Below, piece after piece: positions 8,414 through 19,000 of a stretch of 64,000 bases of DNA. The number at the start of each line of letters is the position of its first letter. Positions within the stretch are counted from its first letter, which is position 1. Position numbers and translations under genes: made by a program. Origin of the DNA: Armatimonadota bacterium (GTDB taxonomy: Bacteria; Armatimonadota; Hebobacteria; CAIYQO01); assembly GCA_029553475.1 (NCBI GenBank), contig JAKPKV010000114.1:265088-329087 (forward strand). Reading direction: 5' to 3'. The notes beneath the pieces are model-generated. The model saw nothing but the letters and a program-made list of their open reading frames with translations, ran no database searches and was not told where the DNA came from.

Positions 8414-8443
8414 TCGACGGCGTCTCGCTCTGCGGAGTATACT
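8414..8443 (+). promoter_or_regulatory. Possible priA promoter, leaderless arrangement
   Basis: TATACT at 8438-8443 stands 6 nt before the GTG start of priA, with TCGACG at 8414-8419 and an 18-nt spacer. Transcription would start at or next to the start codon, giving a leaderless mRNA. Confidence 0.4.
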
Positions 8444-8449
8444 GTCCGC

Positions 8450-11035
8450 GTGTATGCCCTCGTCTTGCCCGATCTCGGAGATGCGGCGGTGCCGCACCCG
8501 TATACCTACCTCGTCCCGCCGCCGCTGGCGGGGGCGGTGGTGGTCGGCGGGCGCGTCACCGTGCCGTTGGGGATGCGGCAGGTGACGGGCTATGTCCTCG
8601 GCCTTTCCGAGACCGGCGAGGCCCCGCCGGCGAAGCTCAAGCCCGTCATCGCCGTGCGCTCCAGCGCCCCCGCCTTCACCGCCGAGCAGGCGGCACTGGC
8701 CCAATGGTTGGCGGAGGAGTATCTCTGCCCGATCTCCGAGGCGCTGCGCCCCTGCCTGGTGGATCCGGGCGGGCTGTCGCCGCGGCGGCGCTGGGTCTGC
8801 GCGGAGGGCCGCGCGGTGCTGACGCTGCTGCCCGATCCGACGATGCAGGCGGTGCTGGACGACATCCGCGCCCATCCAGAGACGGACAGCCCGCGCATCG
8901 CCGCGCGTTTCGGCGCTGCCGGGGTGGCGGCGCTGGAGGCGCTGCGCCGCGACGGCTTCATCCGCCCGGCGGGGGGGAAACGCGCGACAGCGCGCGCGGT
9001 GAGCGCCGTGCTGCGCGCGCTGCCGCCCGACGCCCTGCGCCGCGTGGCCGACGAACTGCCCCCGCGCGCGGCCAAGCAGGCGGCGCTGCTGCGCTGGGCC
9101 GCCGACCACCTGCCCGGCGATGTCGCCGATCCCCAGTTCGTGCCGCTCACCGCGCCGGAAGTCGCCCGCCGCGCCGGGGTAGGGCCGGCGGTGGCGCGGG
9201 CCTGCGTGGAAAAGGGCTGGCTGCGCCAGGAGCGCGCCGCCGTGCGCCGCAACCCCTGGGAGGGCGTGTACGGGCGCAAGGCGACCCCGCCGGCGCTCAC
9301 TCCCGAGCAGGCGCGCGCGGTGGCGGCCATCAGCGCGGCGGCGCGGGGCCGGGAATCCCGCTCCTTCCTCCTTTTTGGCGTGACGGGCAGCGGCAAGACG
9401 GAAGTCTTCCTCCACGCCATCGAAGCGACGCTGGCGCTGGGCCGCCAGGCCATCGTGCTGGTGCCGGAGATCAGCCTCACCGCGCAGGCGATGGAGCTGT
9501 ACCACGGGCGCTTCCCCGGCAAGGTGGCGGTGCTGCACAGCCACCTCTCGTCCGGCGAGCGTTTTGACGAATGGGCGCGCATCGCCGCCGGCGAGGCCCA
9601 GGTGGTGCTGGGCGCGCGCTCGGCGATTTTCGCCCCCTGCCCCGATCCCGGCCTCATCGTCATTGACGAGGAGCACGAGTCCTCCTACAAGCAGGAATCG
9701 AGCCCGCGCTACCACGCCCGCGAGGTGGCGCTGCGGCGCGGCGCGCTCCGCGGCGCCCCCGTCGTCCTCGCCAGCGCCACCCCCAGCCTGGAGACGATGC
9801 GCGCGGCGGAGCTGGGCCGCCACACGCTGCTGCGGCTGCCGGCGCGCATCGAGGCCCGCCCGCTGCCGACGGTGAAGCTGGTGGACCTGCGCCGGATGAC
9901 CTCGGGCGCGCGCGTCCTCTCCGCCCCGCTGCGCCAGGCCATCGCCGCGCGGCTGGCCGCCGGGCAGCAGACCATCCTCTTCCTCAACCGCCGCGGCTTC
10001 GCCCCCGTGCTGCTCTGCGGCGGCTGCGGCCACAAGGTGCCGTGCCCCAACTGCGCGGTGACGGTGACCTACCACAAGGAGGCGCGCGCCGTCCGCTGCC
10101 ATCACTGCGACTACACCGCCCAGCCCCCCGACGTGTGCCCGGTGTGCCGGCACGTGCTCAACGCCTTTCGCGGGGTGGGCACCGAGCAGCTCGAGGAGGA
10201 GGTGCGCAAGCTCTGGCCCGCCGCGCGCGTGGGCCGCCTCGATCGCGACACCACCACCAAGAAAGGCGCGCACCGCGCCATCCTCGGCGCCTTCGGCCGC
10301 GAGGAGACGGACATCCTCATCGGCACGCAGATGGTGGCGAAGGGGCTCGATTTCCCGAAAGTCACGCTGGTGGGGGTGATCTGCGCCGACAACTCGCTGG
10401 CGATCACCGATTTCCGCGCGCCGGAGCGCACCTTCCAGCTCCTCACCCAGGTGGCGGGCCGCGCCGGGCGCAGCGAATGGCCGGGCGAGGTGATCGTCCA
10501 GACCTATCAGCCGGAGCACGACGCCATCCGCTGCGCGGTGGAGCACGATTACGAGCGTTTTTACCGCTATGAGCTGCGCCGCCGGGGGGAGAGCGCGGCG
10601 TGCTGGCCGCCGCTGACGAACCTGGTGAACATCCTCGTCACCGGCGAGAGCGAAGCCGAGGTGAAGGCCGTCGCCGCCGCGCTGGCCCGCCGCGCCCGCG
10701 AGGAAGGCGCGGGCCGCGTCGCGCTGCCCGCCATGGCGGAAGCCGCCCTCCCCGGCCTGCTCGACTTCCTGCGCGACGGCGAACCCGCCGACGAACCCGA
10801 GACCGACCCCTTCGGCGCCGAAGCCCTGCTCGGCCGCGATATCCCCGACGGCCTGGTCGTCAACGACCCCGCCCCCTGCCCGCTGCCCCGCCTGCGCGGC
10901 CGCCACCGCTACCACCTCGTCCTCCGCGCCCAGGACCGCGCCGCGCTCAGCAAACTCGCCCGGACCCTCCAGGCGATCACCCCGCCGAAGGGCGTGATGG
11001 TGCTGATGGACGCGGACCCGTTGTCGCTGGCGTAG
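8450..11035 (+). CDS. priA: Primosomal replication-restart helicase PriA
   Basis: An 861-residue superfamily 2 DNA helicase that reloads the replisome at stalled forks. The N-terminal 3'-DNA-binding domain starts MYALVLPDLGDAAVPHPYTY, the usual opening of the family. Walker A GVTGSGKT is near residue 310 and the DEEH box near 406. A zinc-binding block of CxxC motifs (CGGCGHKVPCPNC, CHHCDY, CPVC) lies at about 523-565. GTQMVAKGLDFP and the QVAGRAGR motif follow. It starts at GTG 8450 and is somewhat longer than the E. coli protein, with an insert near the C-terminus. It is a typical high-GC host gene. Confidence 0.95.
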   Translation: MYALVLPDLGDAAVPHPYTYLVPPPLAGAVVVGGRVTVPLGMRQVTGYVLGLSETGEAPPAKLKPVIAVRSSAPAFTAEQAALAQWLAEEYLCPISEALRPCLVDPGGLSPRRRWVCAEGRAVLTLLPDPTMQAVLDDIRAHPETDSPRIAARFGAAGVAALEALRRDGFIRPAGGKRATARAVSAVLRALPPDALRRVADELPPRAAKQAALLRWAADHLPGDVADPQFVPLTAPEVARRAGVGPAVARACVEKGWLRQERAAVRRNPWEGVYGRKATPPALTPEQARAVAAISAAARGRESRSFLLFGVTGSGKTEVFLHAIEATLALGRQAIVLVPEISLTAQAMELYHGRFPGKVAVLHSHLSSGERFDEWARIAAGEAQVVLGARSAIFAPCPDPGLIVIDEEHESSYKQESSPRYHAREVALRRGALRGAPVVLASATPSLETMRAAELGRHTLLRLPARIEARPLPTVKLVDLRRMTSGARVLSAPLRQAIAARLAAGQQTILFLNRRGFAPVLLCGGCGHKVPCPNCAVTVTYHKEARAVRCHHCDYTAQPPDVCPVCRHVLNAFRGVGTEQLEEEVRKLWPAARVGRLDRDTTTKKGAHRAILGAFGREETDILIGTQMVAKGLDFPKVTLVGVICADNSLAITDFRAPERTFQLLTQVAGRAGRSEWPGEVIVQTYQPEHDAIRCAVEHDYERFYRYELRRRGESAACWPPLTNLVNILVTGESEAEVKAVAAALARRAREEGAGRVALPAMAEAALPGLLDFLRDGEPADEPETDPFGAEALLGRDIPDGLVVNDPAPCPLPRLRGRHRYHLVLRAQDRAALSKLARTLQAITPPKGVMVLMDADPLSLA

Positions 11036-11045
11036 GTATTGGCAG

Positions 11046-11083
11046 CACAAACACTTGCGCGGGAACGCCAGTTTGTGTAAAAT
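11046..11083 (+). promoter_or_regulatory. Promoter of the TcmP cassette with inverted repeat
   Basis: TTGCGC (11055-11060), 17-nt spacer and TAAAAT (11078-11083) form a promoter. CACAAAC (11046-11052) and GTTTGTG (11071-11077) form an inverted repeat over the -35/spacer zone, which could be an operator or part of a terminator behind priA. Confidence 0.5.
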
Positions 11084-11128
11084 ATGTATAGATATTGGTC
11101 GCATTGCTGTACGGGAGAGCACGGTTCC

Positions 11129-12277
11129 ATGATGGCGAAGTTCCACGACAAAGAGTTTGACTCGGAGACCCTGTTGAAGCTGGATATTTTCAGAGGGTAT
11201 ATCCGCCAATGGCTGCCGGTCTTCCTCTCGAAGACCAGTTATACTCGCGTCAACATCTATGATTTCTTCGCGGGACCGGGCCATGACCTTCGTGGGCGAG
11301 AAGGTTCACCTCTCATCATCATTGGTGAAGTCGAGCGCTATCTCCTTGACCCTGTCACCCCCAAAGGTGAGGGGATTACGATGACGCTCTACTTCAACGA
11401 CATTGATCATGATAACATGGAGGAACTCAGTGCAGAGATTCGACGGCGACAGAAACGCGGAAGGTATGATGTCTGCTTCCAGAGTAAAGCCTTTGCCGAT
11501 GCCTTCGCAGAAGAACTCCCCATAATGCAAAAACAGGAGAGTGCAAACCTTGTCATACTTGACCAATGTGGGATCAAAGAAATTAACGGTGGCATATTCT
11601 CTCAATTAGTTCATTCTCCTACAACGGATATTCTCTTTTTTATATCCACAACAGCCATTCGACGTTTTATCTCCGAGGACGTTATCCAGCGACATTTCCC
11701 TATTCCAGCAGATGAAATTAGGAACGTGCCACTGTACCAAATACATCGCTTTATCTGTTCATATTATTATGAAAAGCTAATTCCGCCTGGAAAAAAATAT
11801 TATCTCGCACCATTCTCAATACGTAAGGGAAATCAACCAAATATATACGGCATCATATTTGGAAGTGGGAGCCTGCTTGGCCTCGAAAAGTTCCTCGATG
11901 TATGCTGGAGCATAGATCCTGTAACAGGTGAGGCCAATTATAATATTGATCAGGATACGATCCGAGAAGGTCAGCTATCAATATTTGAAGAGGAGAACGT
12001 GATTCGGAAGCAAGATCAGTTTGAAAAAGACACGGAAGCGCTTCTTGCAAGCCAGATTACGGATAATCGTCCCCTCTATCGTTTCTGCCTCGAGAACGGA
12101 TTCCGACCGACACATCTTGTTACGATCCTTCGTAATCTGCAAAGAAGTGGGAAGTTACAAGTGACTGATCCGAAAACTGGCGAACTGCTGCGGAAGGGCA
12201 CGTTTCACATCTCGTGGGAGAAGTATGCAGTAGGCCATCCGTCAGCATTGTTTGAGTATCTGGGGGAATCGAAATGA
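11129..12277 (+). CDS. tcmP: Three-Cys-motif partner protein TcmP
   Basis: About 382 residues. The N-terminal region has [16 protein letters not shown], the 'FAGPG' block typical of TcmP proteins, followed by [10 protein letters not shown]. Start is ATG 11129 ([10 protein letters not shown]) after GGGAGAG; a longer reading from 11084 is less likely. The family is known mainly by its fixed pairing with the three-Cys-motif protein encoded downstream, and its biochemical role is not established; the FAGPG block recalls a SAM-binding loop. Its stop overlaps the next start (ATGA), so the two are translationally coupled. The gene is clearly AT-richer than priA, which points to transfer. Confidence 0.8.
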   Translation: MMAKFHDKEFDSETLLKLDIFRGYIRQWLPVFLSKTSYTRVNIYDFFAGPGHDLRGREGSPLIIIGEVERYLLDPVTPKGEGITMTLYFNDIDHDNMEELSAEIRRRQKRGRYDVCFQSKAFADAFAEELPIMQKQESANLVILDQCGIKEINGGIFSQLVHSPTTDILFFISTTAIRRFISEDVIQRHFPIPADEIRNVPLYQIHRFICSYYYEKLIPPGKKYYLAPFSIRKGNQPNIYGIIFGSGSLLGLEKFLDVCWSIDPVTGEANYNIDQDTIREGQLSIFEEENVIRKQDQFEKDTEALLASQITDNRPLYRFCLENGFRPTHLVTILRNLQRSGKLQVTDPKTGELLRKGTFHISWEKYAVGHPSALFEYLGESK

Positions 12278-12990
12278 GAGCAAGCCGTATCGAGTGGACG
12301 GAATCAACCTGGAATCCGGTAACCGGTTGCACAAAGATCAGTACAGGATGCCGGCATTGCTATGCTGAACGCATGGCCGCGCGTCTACAGGCTATGGGTC
12401 AGCCCAACTATGCTAACGGCTTTACGTTGACGTGCCATCCCCACACACTTGACTTGCCCATGCAGTGGAAATCCCCGCAAATCATTTTTGTGAACTCGAT
12501 GAGCGACTTGTTTCATGATGAAGTACCACTCGATTTCATTCAAGCGGTGTTTTCGACGATGCAACGGGCTTCATGGCACCGATTCCAGATTCTGACCAAG
12601 CGTTCCGCGCGGATGGCGGAAATCGCGCCGGTCCTCACGTGGCCTGATAACGTCTGGATGGGAGTTACTGTCGAGTCTGCAGCGTACAAGTATCGGATTG
12701 ACCACCTACGCGAAACACCTGCCAACGTACGTTTCCTCTCTTTGGAACCTCTCCTCAGTCCTCTTGGCACACTCAACCTGGATGGCATCGATTGGGTCAT
12801 CGTCGGCGGAGAGTCAGGGCCGGGGGCTCGACCGATGCGTGAGGAATGGGTTCTCGATATCAAACGACAGTGTAGCGCAACGCACACGCCATTCTTTTTC
12901 AAACAGTGGGGTGGGGTGAATAAAAAGAAAAACGGTCGTTTGCTGGAGGGGCGAACCTGGGATGAGACTCCGATTGCCGCGGTTGGATAA
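12274..12990 (+). CDS. Three-Cys-motif protein (DUF5131, phage Gp37/Gp68 family)
   Basis: A 238-residue protein with the defining [19 protein letters not shown], cysteines at 19, 26 and 29. Downstream blocks [25 protein letters not shown] and [15 protein letters not shown] are all typical of the family. The cysteine triad suggests an iron-sulfur cluster, and the family is related in pattern to radical-SAM photoproduct-lyase-like proteins, but no reaction is proven. It overlaps tcmP by 4 nt. The pair occurs in phages and genome islands, so a role in DNA modification, repair or defence is plausible but inferred. Confidence 0.85.
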   Translation: MRASRIEWTESTWNPVTGCTKISTGCRHCYAERMAARLQAMGQPNYANGFTLTCHPHTLDLPMQWKSPQIIFVNSMSDLFHDEVPLDFIQAVFSTMQRASWHRFQILTKRSARMAEIAPVLTWPDNVWMGVTVESAAYKYRIDHLRETPANVRFLSLEPLLSPLGTLNLDGIDWVIVGGESGPGARPMREEWVLDIKRQCSATHTPFFFKQWGGVNKKKNGRLLEGRTWDETPIAAVG

Positions 12991-13094
12991 TGCCGTGAAA
13001 ACGCCCCACACTTCCCATCTCTCGGCAGGTCTTTCCCTCCCTGAAGGGAAATATCCATCCCGTCCCGTGACATATCCGATACCAGGAGGCGCCC

Positions 13095-14060
13095 ATGAGC
13101 ACCGATAACATCACCCTCATCAGCACCCTCGCCGGCTCGCTGCTGGAGGGGTTTTTCCCCGCCGGGTGGGATTTGGCGAAGATTGACGCCTGCTGCGGCA
13201 ACCCGCCGGAGACGGTCCTCGACCGCCAGCCGTGGTGGCACGCGGATTTCACCCCCCTCCCCTGCGCGTCGGTGAGCGATTTCGATACCATGCTCGGGCA
13301 TGAGATCGCGCTGCAAATCCGCCGCACGCGCGCGGCAGGCAAAAAACTCGCGCTCATCCTCCCCGTGGGGCCGATGGGCATGTATAAGTGGGCGGTCTAC
13401 TTCCTGAAGGAGTGGGGGGTGTCGTGCGACCACGTCTACGGCTTCAACATGGACGAGTGGAGCGACGGCGATGGCAACACCCTGCCGTCCGATAACCCCG
13501 GCGCTTTCCAATACGCGATGGAGGCGGCCTTTTATGGCCCGCTGGGCGACCTCACCGTGCCGGCGGGCCAGCGCCACTTCGCGGTGAAGACGATGCTGCC
13601 CACCTACGCCGAGCGCATCGCCGCGCTGAAAGCCGACGGCGCCGAGCTGCAGGTCATCTTCGGCATCGGCCGCGTCTGCCACATCGCCTTCTGGGAGCCG
13701 CATTTCGCCGCCGAGTTCTCGTCCGTCGCCGAGTGGAAGAAACAGACCCACCGCCTGGGCGCGAAGCTGCACCCGCTCACCATCGAGCAGAACGCCATCA
13801 CCAGCTTCAAAAGCCGCACCACGCTGGTGCCCTGCCGCGCCAACACCATCGGCCCCGGCCTCTTTTTGCAGGCCGACCGCATCATCGGCGGCGCCGACGG
13901 CACCCTCGGCCGCGGCATGCAGTGGCAGGGCATGAGCGTCTGGATGACCCTGCGCTACGGCCCCGATCCCTGGGTGCCCAGCACCTTCATGCCCACCCTT
14001 CCCGGCCGCCTCTTCTTCCTGGAGGAGCTGGCCGGCCCGCTGGTGGCGGAGTGTAACTGA
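13095..14060 (+). CDS. Glucosamine-6-phosphate deaminase-like sugar isomerase
   Basis: A 321-residue protein of the NagB/RpiA/SugI fold. [11 protein letters not shown] near residue 117 matches the NagB 'NMDEY' active-site loop and [14 protein letters not shown] matches 'GGIGxDGHIAFNEP'. It is longer than NagB (about 260) and the motifs are diverged, so the substrate may be another amino or phosphorylated sugar. AGGAGG stands before ATG 13095. It is followed 59 nt later by the UroD-like gene on the same strand. Confidence 0.75.
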   Translation: MSTDNITLISTLAGSLLEGFFPAGWDLAKIDACCGNPPETVLDRQPWWHADFTPLPCASVSDFDTMLGHEIALQIRRTRAAGKKLALILPVGPMGMYKWAVYFLKEWGVSCDHVYGFNMDEWSDGDGNTLPSDNPGAFQYAMEAAFYGPLGDLTVPAGQRHFAVKTMLPTYAERIAALKADGAELQVIFGIGRVCHIAFWEPHFAAEFSSVAEWKKQTHRLGAKLHPLTIEQNAITSFKSRTTLVPCRANTIGPGLFLQADRIIGGADGTLGRGMQWQGMSVWMTLRYGPDPWVPSTFMPTLPGRLFFLEELAGPLVAECN

Positions 14061-14119
14061 CGGTCCGGCGGGCGTGCCCGCGGAAACAATGTACCCCGCG
14101 TGGGAAAGGAACGGAAACG

Positions 14120-15103
14120 ATGACCAGCCGTGAACGCATCCTCGCCACCCTGAATTTCTCCGGGCCGGACCGCATCCCGCTCGATTGCTGGATTCTCCCG
14201 CGCTCGTGGAAGGGCCGCGAGGCGGAGTTGCGGGCGATGCTGGCGGAGCATCCGCTGGATATCGCCGGCGCGCCGTATGACAACCCGTACCTGACCATCG
14301 GCACCTATCACCTGGGCGCCTACACCGACGCCTGGGGGTGCGAGTGGCTGAACCTGGCGGAAGGGATCATCGGCGAGGTGAAAAAACCCGTCTTCGCCGA
14401 TTACGCCGCCCTGCGCGGCTTCCATTGGCCGATGGCGACCCTCGACCGCGGCTGGGAGCACACCGCCGCCGCCATCGCGCAGCACCGCGACCAATTCATC
14501 CTCGGCTACGTCGGCAACATTTTTGAGCGCATGCAGTTCCTGCGCGGCACCGAGGCGCTCTATATGGACCTGGCGGAGGAGTGCGACGCGGTGTACGAAC
14601 TGCGCGACCGCCTCGCCGCCTTCTATCGCGGCGTCGCCGAGCGCTGGGTGAAGTTCGACATTGACGCCCTCAATTTCAGCGACGACTGGGGCAGCCAGCG
14701 GTCGCTGCTCATCCGCCCGGAAAAATGGCGCGAGTTTTTCAAGCCCGTCTACCGAGAGCTGTTCGCCATCGCCCGCGACGCCGGAAAGCACGTCTTCTTC
14801 CACAGCGACGGCGACATCGCCGACATCTACCCCGACCTCATCGAGATCGGCGTCAGCGCCCTCAACTCGCAGGTGTGGTGCATGGGGCTGGACACCGTCG
14901 CCCCCTACGCGGGACAGATCACCTTCTGGGGCGAGCTCGACCGCCAGCGCCTCCTCCCCCACGGCACCCCGGCGGAGATCCACGCCGCCGCAAAACAGAT
15001 GAAAGAAACACTCTACCGCAACGGCGGCCTCATCGGCCAATGTGAGCTCGACCACCTGACCTCGCTGGAAAATGCGGAAGCCTTTTTCACGGCGTGGTCG
15101 TAA
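14120..15103 (+). CDS. Uroporphyrinogen decarboxylase family protein
   Basis: A 327-residue TIM-barrel protein of the UroD/MtaA superfamily. It opens MTSRERILATLNFSGPDRIP, the usual start of the family's non-haem branch, and has FHSDGDIADIYPDLIEIG, a conserved block. Such proteins in catabolic clusters are often cobamide- or corrinoid-linked methyltransferases rather than haem enzymes. A cobalamin adenosyltransferase is encoded next door, which fits but does not prove this. AAAGGA precedes ATG 14120. Confidence 0.75.
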   Translation: MTSRERILATLNFSGPDRIPLDCWILPRSWKGREAELRAMLAEHPLDIAGAPYDNPYLTIGTYHLGAYTDAWGCEWLNLAEGIIGEVKKPVFADYAALRGFHWPMATLDRGWEHTAAAIAQHRDQFILGYVGNIFERMQFLRGTEALYMDLAEECDAVYELRDRLAAFYRGVAERWVKFDIDALNFSDDWGSQRSLLIRPEKWREFFKPVYRELFAIARDAGKHVFFHSDGDIADIYPDLIEIGVSALNSQVWCMGLDTVAPYAGQITFWGELDRQRLLPHGTPAEIHAAAKQMKETLYRNGGLIGQCELDHLTSLENAEAFFTAWS

Positions 15104-15145
15104 AGCTAGCGTTCGTCGTGAGCGACGCCGCGAATGCAATCGCTC

Positions 15146-15237
15146 ACACCAGAACCCGTTCGTCGTGAGGCACGTAGCGGCTTGTCCCCCGTAGCTTTAG
15201 CGAAGGGGGGAGTGCCGTCATAATGGGGACTGTCCCC
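15146..15237 (+). repeat. 92-bp dispersed intergenic repeat, copy 1
   Basis: Nearly the same sequence occurs at 23633-23728. Shared core: GTCCCCCGTAGCTTTAGCGA, then AGTGCCGTCA and the small palindrome GGGGACTGTCCCC. The first core folds as CCCCC...GGGGG. No coding potential. Confidence 0.7.
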
Positions 15238-15342
15238 AGTGTGCGTGTCTGCAACCGTCAGCAACGCCGAACGCTACTCCGCTCCGCTGCGTAGCTGACT
15301 ACGAACGGGATGGGTTGCTACCGGCAGCAAAGGATGATGACC

Positions 15343-15876
15343 ATGTGGTACACCGGCAAAGGTGACGGGGGGGAGACGTCCCTCTTCTTCGGGGGGCGGG
15401 TGGCGAAAGACGACCCGCGCATCGAGGCGCTGGGGGCGCTGGATGAGGCGTCGTCGGCCATCGGGGTGGCGCGGGCGTTCGCGGCGCGCGCCGACGCGGC
15501 GCTGCTCATCCGCGCGGGGCGCGCGCTGTCGCACATCATGGGCGAGGTGGCGGCGCCCGACCCGGGAAAACTCGCCGCGCGGCTGGAGCCGGCGGCGGTG
15601 ACGGCGTTGGAAGCGGAGATCGCGGCGCTGTCCGCGCCGCTGCCCCCCTTCGCCGGCTTCGTCGTGCCCGGCGACACCCCCGCCGGCGCGCTGCTCGATC
15701 ACGCCCGCGCGGTGACCCGCCGCGCCGAGCGCCGCGTCATCCCCCTCGTCCGCGACGGACGAGTGAATAACCCCGCCATCCTCGCCTACCTCAACCGCCT
15801 GTCTTCGCTCCTCTACCTCCTCGCTCGCCGGGAGGACGCCGCCGCCGGCGGCAGCACGCCGGTGCGCGACGCGTGA
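15343..15876 (+). CDS. Cob(I)alamin adenosyltransferase, PduO type
   Basis: About 177 residues. It makes adenosylcobalamin by moving the adenosyl group of ATP to cob(I)alamin. The N-terminal ATP-binding loop YTGKGDGGETSLFFGGRV, then DDPRIEALGALDEASSAIG, and the C-terminal block with RRAERR and NRLSSLLYLLAR are the family signatures. ATG 15343 is chosen because AAGG then has 9-nt spacing; ATGs at 15334 and 15337 are also in frame. It lies behind the UroD-like gene, separated by a repeat. Confidence 0.88.
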   Translation: MWYTGKGDGGETSLFFGGRVAKDDPRIEALGALDEASSAIGVARAFAARADAALLIRAGRALSHIMGEVAAPDPGKLAARLEPAAVTALEAEIAALSAPLPPFAGFVVPGDTPAGALLDHARAVTRRAERRVIPLVRDGRVNNPAILAYLNRLSSLLYLLARREDAAAGGSTPVRDA

Positions 15877-16033
15877 CGGCCGCGCGAAATTTTTTACGCG
15901 CATGGAGAGGGACCGAGTACGATAACGAGTACGATGACGATGACGATAAATTTTTCACGCGCACGGGGAGGGACCGTTTCCCGCGAGCGGAATTAACACC
16001 AGCAACGTTTACGCACCCTTCGGAGGTATCGTC

Positions 16034-19000
16034 ATGTCCCTGTCCGTCCTGCGAGAGTTCGCCGCGCCCGGCGCGGCCTATCGCGGCAAGCCCTTCTGGG
16101 CGTGGAATGGCAAGCTGGAGCCGGACGAGCTGCGCCGGCAGATTCGCGCCATGCACCGGGCCGGCCTAGGCGGCTTTTTCATGCACTCCCGCGTGGGGCT
16201 GGACACCGCCTACCTCTCCGATGACTGGTTCGCCTGCGTGGACGCCTGTCTTGACGAAGCGAAGCAGCTCGGCATGGAGGCGTGGCTGTATGACGAGGAC
16301 CGCTGGCCCTCCGGCGCCGCGGGCGGGCTGGTGACGAAAAATCCGCAATATCGCGCCCGCGAGCTGATGATGGATCTCCTGCCAAGCCCGAAGGAGCTGA
16401 CGTGGGATGATGACACGCTGGCCGCCTTCACCGCCACCGTGGCGGGCAGCCAGGCGCGCGACGTGGCGCCCATCGCCCGGGGGACCGCGCCGAACACGCT
16501 GGGGGCCGGCCAGGTGATCCTGCGCTTCCGCGTGCAGGTGCAGGGCTGCAGCTCCTGGTATAACGGCTATACCTACCTCGACACCCTCAGCCACGAGGCG
16601 GTGCGGGCCTTCATCACGGCCACGCATGACGTGTATCGGCAGCGCGCGGGCAAGGAATTCGGCCGCGCCGTGCCCGGCATCTTCACTGACGAGCCGAACC
16701 ACGGCCACAAGCTGGGCGCCGACAACAACACGTTCGATTCCCGCGGCCTGCCGTGGACGGCCACGCTGCTGACGGCCTTCACGCAGCGCTACGGCTACGA
16801 CCTGCTGCCCCACCTCGTGGAGTTGGTCTACGACGTGGACGGCCAGGCGGTCACCCCGGCGCGCTACCACTACCACGACTGCGTCACCCACCTCTTCGTG
16901 GATGCCTTCTCCCGGCAGATCGGCGCGTGGTGCGAGGAGCACAACCTGCTCTTCACCGGCCACGTGCTGGAGGAGGATTCGCTGGTGCGGCAGACGAACG
17001 TCGTCGGCTCCGCCATGCGCTTCTACGAATACATGCAGGCGCCGGGGATGGATCTGCTCACCGAGCACTGGCGCATCTTCAACACCGCCAAGCAGGTGTC
17101 CTCCGCCGCGCGGCAGTTCGGCCGCCGCTGGCGGCTCACCGAGACCTACGGCTGCACCGGCTGGGACTTCCCCTTCGCCGGGCACAAGGCGCTGGGCGAC
17201 TGGCAGGTGGCGCTGGGCATCAATCTGCGCTGCCAGCACCTCTCCTGGTACACCATGCAGGGCGAGGCGAAGCGCGATTACCCCGCCGCCATCTTCTACC
17301 AGTCGCCGTGGTGGGAGCTGTACCCGGTGGTGGAGGACTATTTCGCCCGCCTGCACGCCGTGCTCACGCGCGGGACGGAAGTGCGCGACCTGCTGGTGAT
17401 CCACCCGGTGGAGAGCGCCTGGCTGCGCTGCAAGAGCGGCTGGATGCAGGATGCGGAGACGTATACGCTGGATGGCCAGTTCTTCGCCCTCTGCGACACG
17501 CTGCTCGCCGGCCACGTGGATTACGACTTCGGCGATGAAGAGCTGCTCGCCCGCCACGCCCGCGTGCGCGCGACGAATGGCGGCGCCGAGCTCGTCGTCG
17601 GCGCGGCGACGTACCGCGCGGTGCTCGTGCCGCCGCAGCTCACCATGCGCGCCACCACGCTGGCGCTGCTCGAACAGTTCGCCGCCGCCGGCGGCACGGT
17701 GGTTTTCGCCGGCGAGCCCGCCGCCTACGTGGATGCGTGTGCGTCCCCGGCGGTGGCCGCCTTCGCCGCCGGCTGCCCGCGCGCGCCGCACGAGGGGCCG
17801 GAGCTGGTGCGCGCCGTGGAGGGCGCCTGCCGCCGGCTGTCCATCACCGACGATGCCGGCCAGGAGATCGGCGCCGCCCTCTACCTGCTGCGCGAGGACC
17901 GCGAGGCGTATTACCTCTTCGTCTGCAACACCGGGGAAGCATTTTGCGGCAATGGGCGCGACGTGATGGACCAGCAGCTGGTGCGCGACCGGACGCTGGC
18001 CTTCCCGCAAGTCGTCATCCGCGGGCTGGGCGACGCCGCCGGCGCCCCGCTGCTCCTCGACCCGGAGCGCGGCACGGTGGCGCGCGCCGACGCGACGAAG
18101 ACGGAGGCCGGCTGGGACATCCGCACCAGCCTGCCCGCGCTGGGCAGCCGCCTCTTCGTGCTGCCGAAGCGGGCGGTGGATATGGCGGACATCCCGGACC
18201 CGGAGCAGGCGGCGGAAGTGCGCACGGAGAAAATCGGCGCGCAGCGCTGGCCCATCCGCCTGTCGGAGTCGAACGTGCTGGTGCTCGACCGCGCCCGCCT
18301 GCGCGTGGGCGAGGGCGAGTGGCGCGCGGCGGACGAAATCCTGCGCGTGGACCGCGCCGTGCGGGGCGAGTTGGGCGTGGAAGCGCGCGGCGGCTCGATG
18401 GTGCAGCCGTGGGCGCGCCCAAAGGCGGAAAATCCCCCCGCGCTGCCCATCGCCCTCAGCTACACCTTCACCGCCGACGCGCTGCCCGGCGGCCCGCTGT
18501 ACCTGGCGCTGGAGATGCCGCACACCTTCCGCGTCACCGTCAACGGCGTCCCGGTGGATCCCGACGCCGAGTGCGGCTGGTGGACGGATCGCTCGCTGCG
18601 CCTGCTGCCGCTCGACCCGGCGCTGGTGCGGCCCGGCGCGAACGAGATCGTCCTCGCGTGCGACTACACCCCGGCGCACCCCGGCCTGGAGATCGTCTAC
18701 CTCCTCGGCCAGTTCGGCGCGGAAGCGCGCGGGGCGGAGGCGGCGATGGTCGCCCTGCCGGAGACGCTGGCCCTCGGCGATTGGACCGCGCAGGGGCTGG
18801 CCTTCTATGCCGGCGCGGTGGCGTATGAGACGACGATCACCCCGGACCTTAACGCCGGCGAGCGCCTCTTCGTGCGCGTGCCCGCCTACCGCGGCGTCGC
18901 CGTGCGCGTGCTGGTGGACGGCCGCCCCGCCGGCGTCATCGCCTGGGAGCCGAACGAGGTGGAGATCACCAGCCTCGTCGGCGACGGCCCGGCGGCCCTG

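Noticed and set aside
8090..11284. 1064-residue open frame antisense to priA
   Set aside because: It is the shadow of a high-GC gene: low-complexity, arginine-, alanine- and glycine-rich, and PriA on the other strand has all its motifs.
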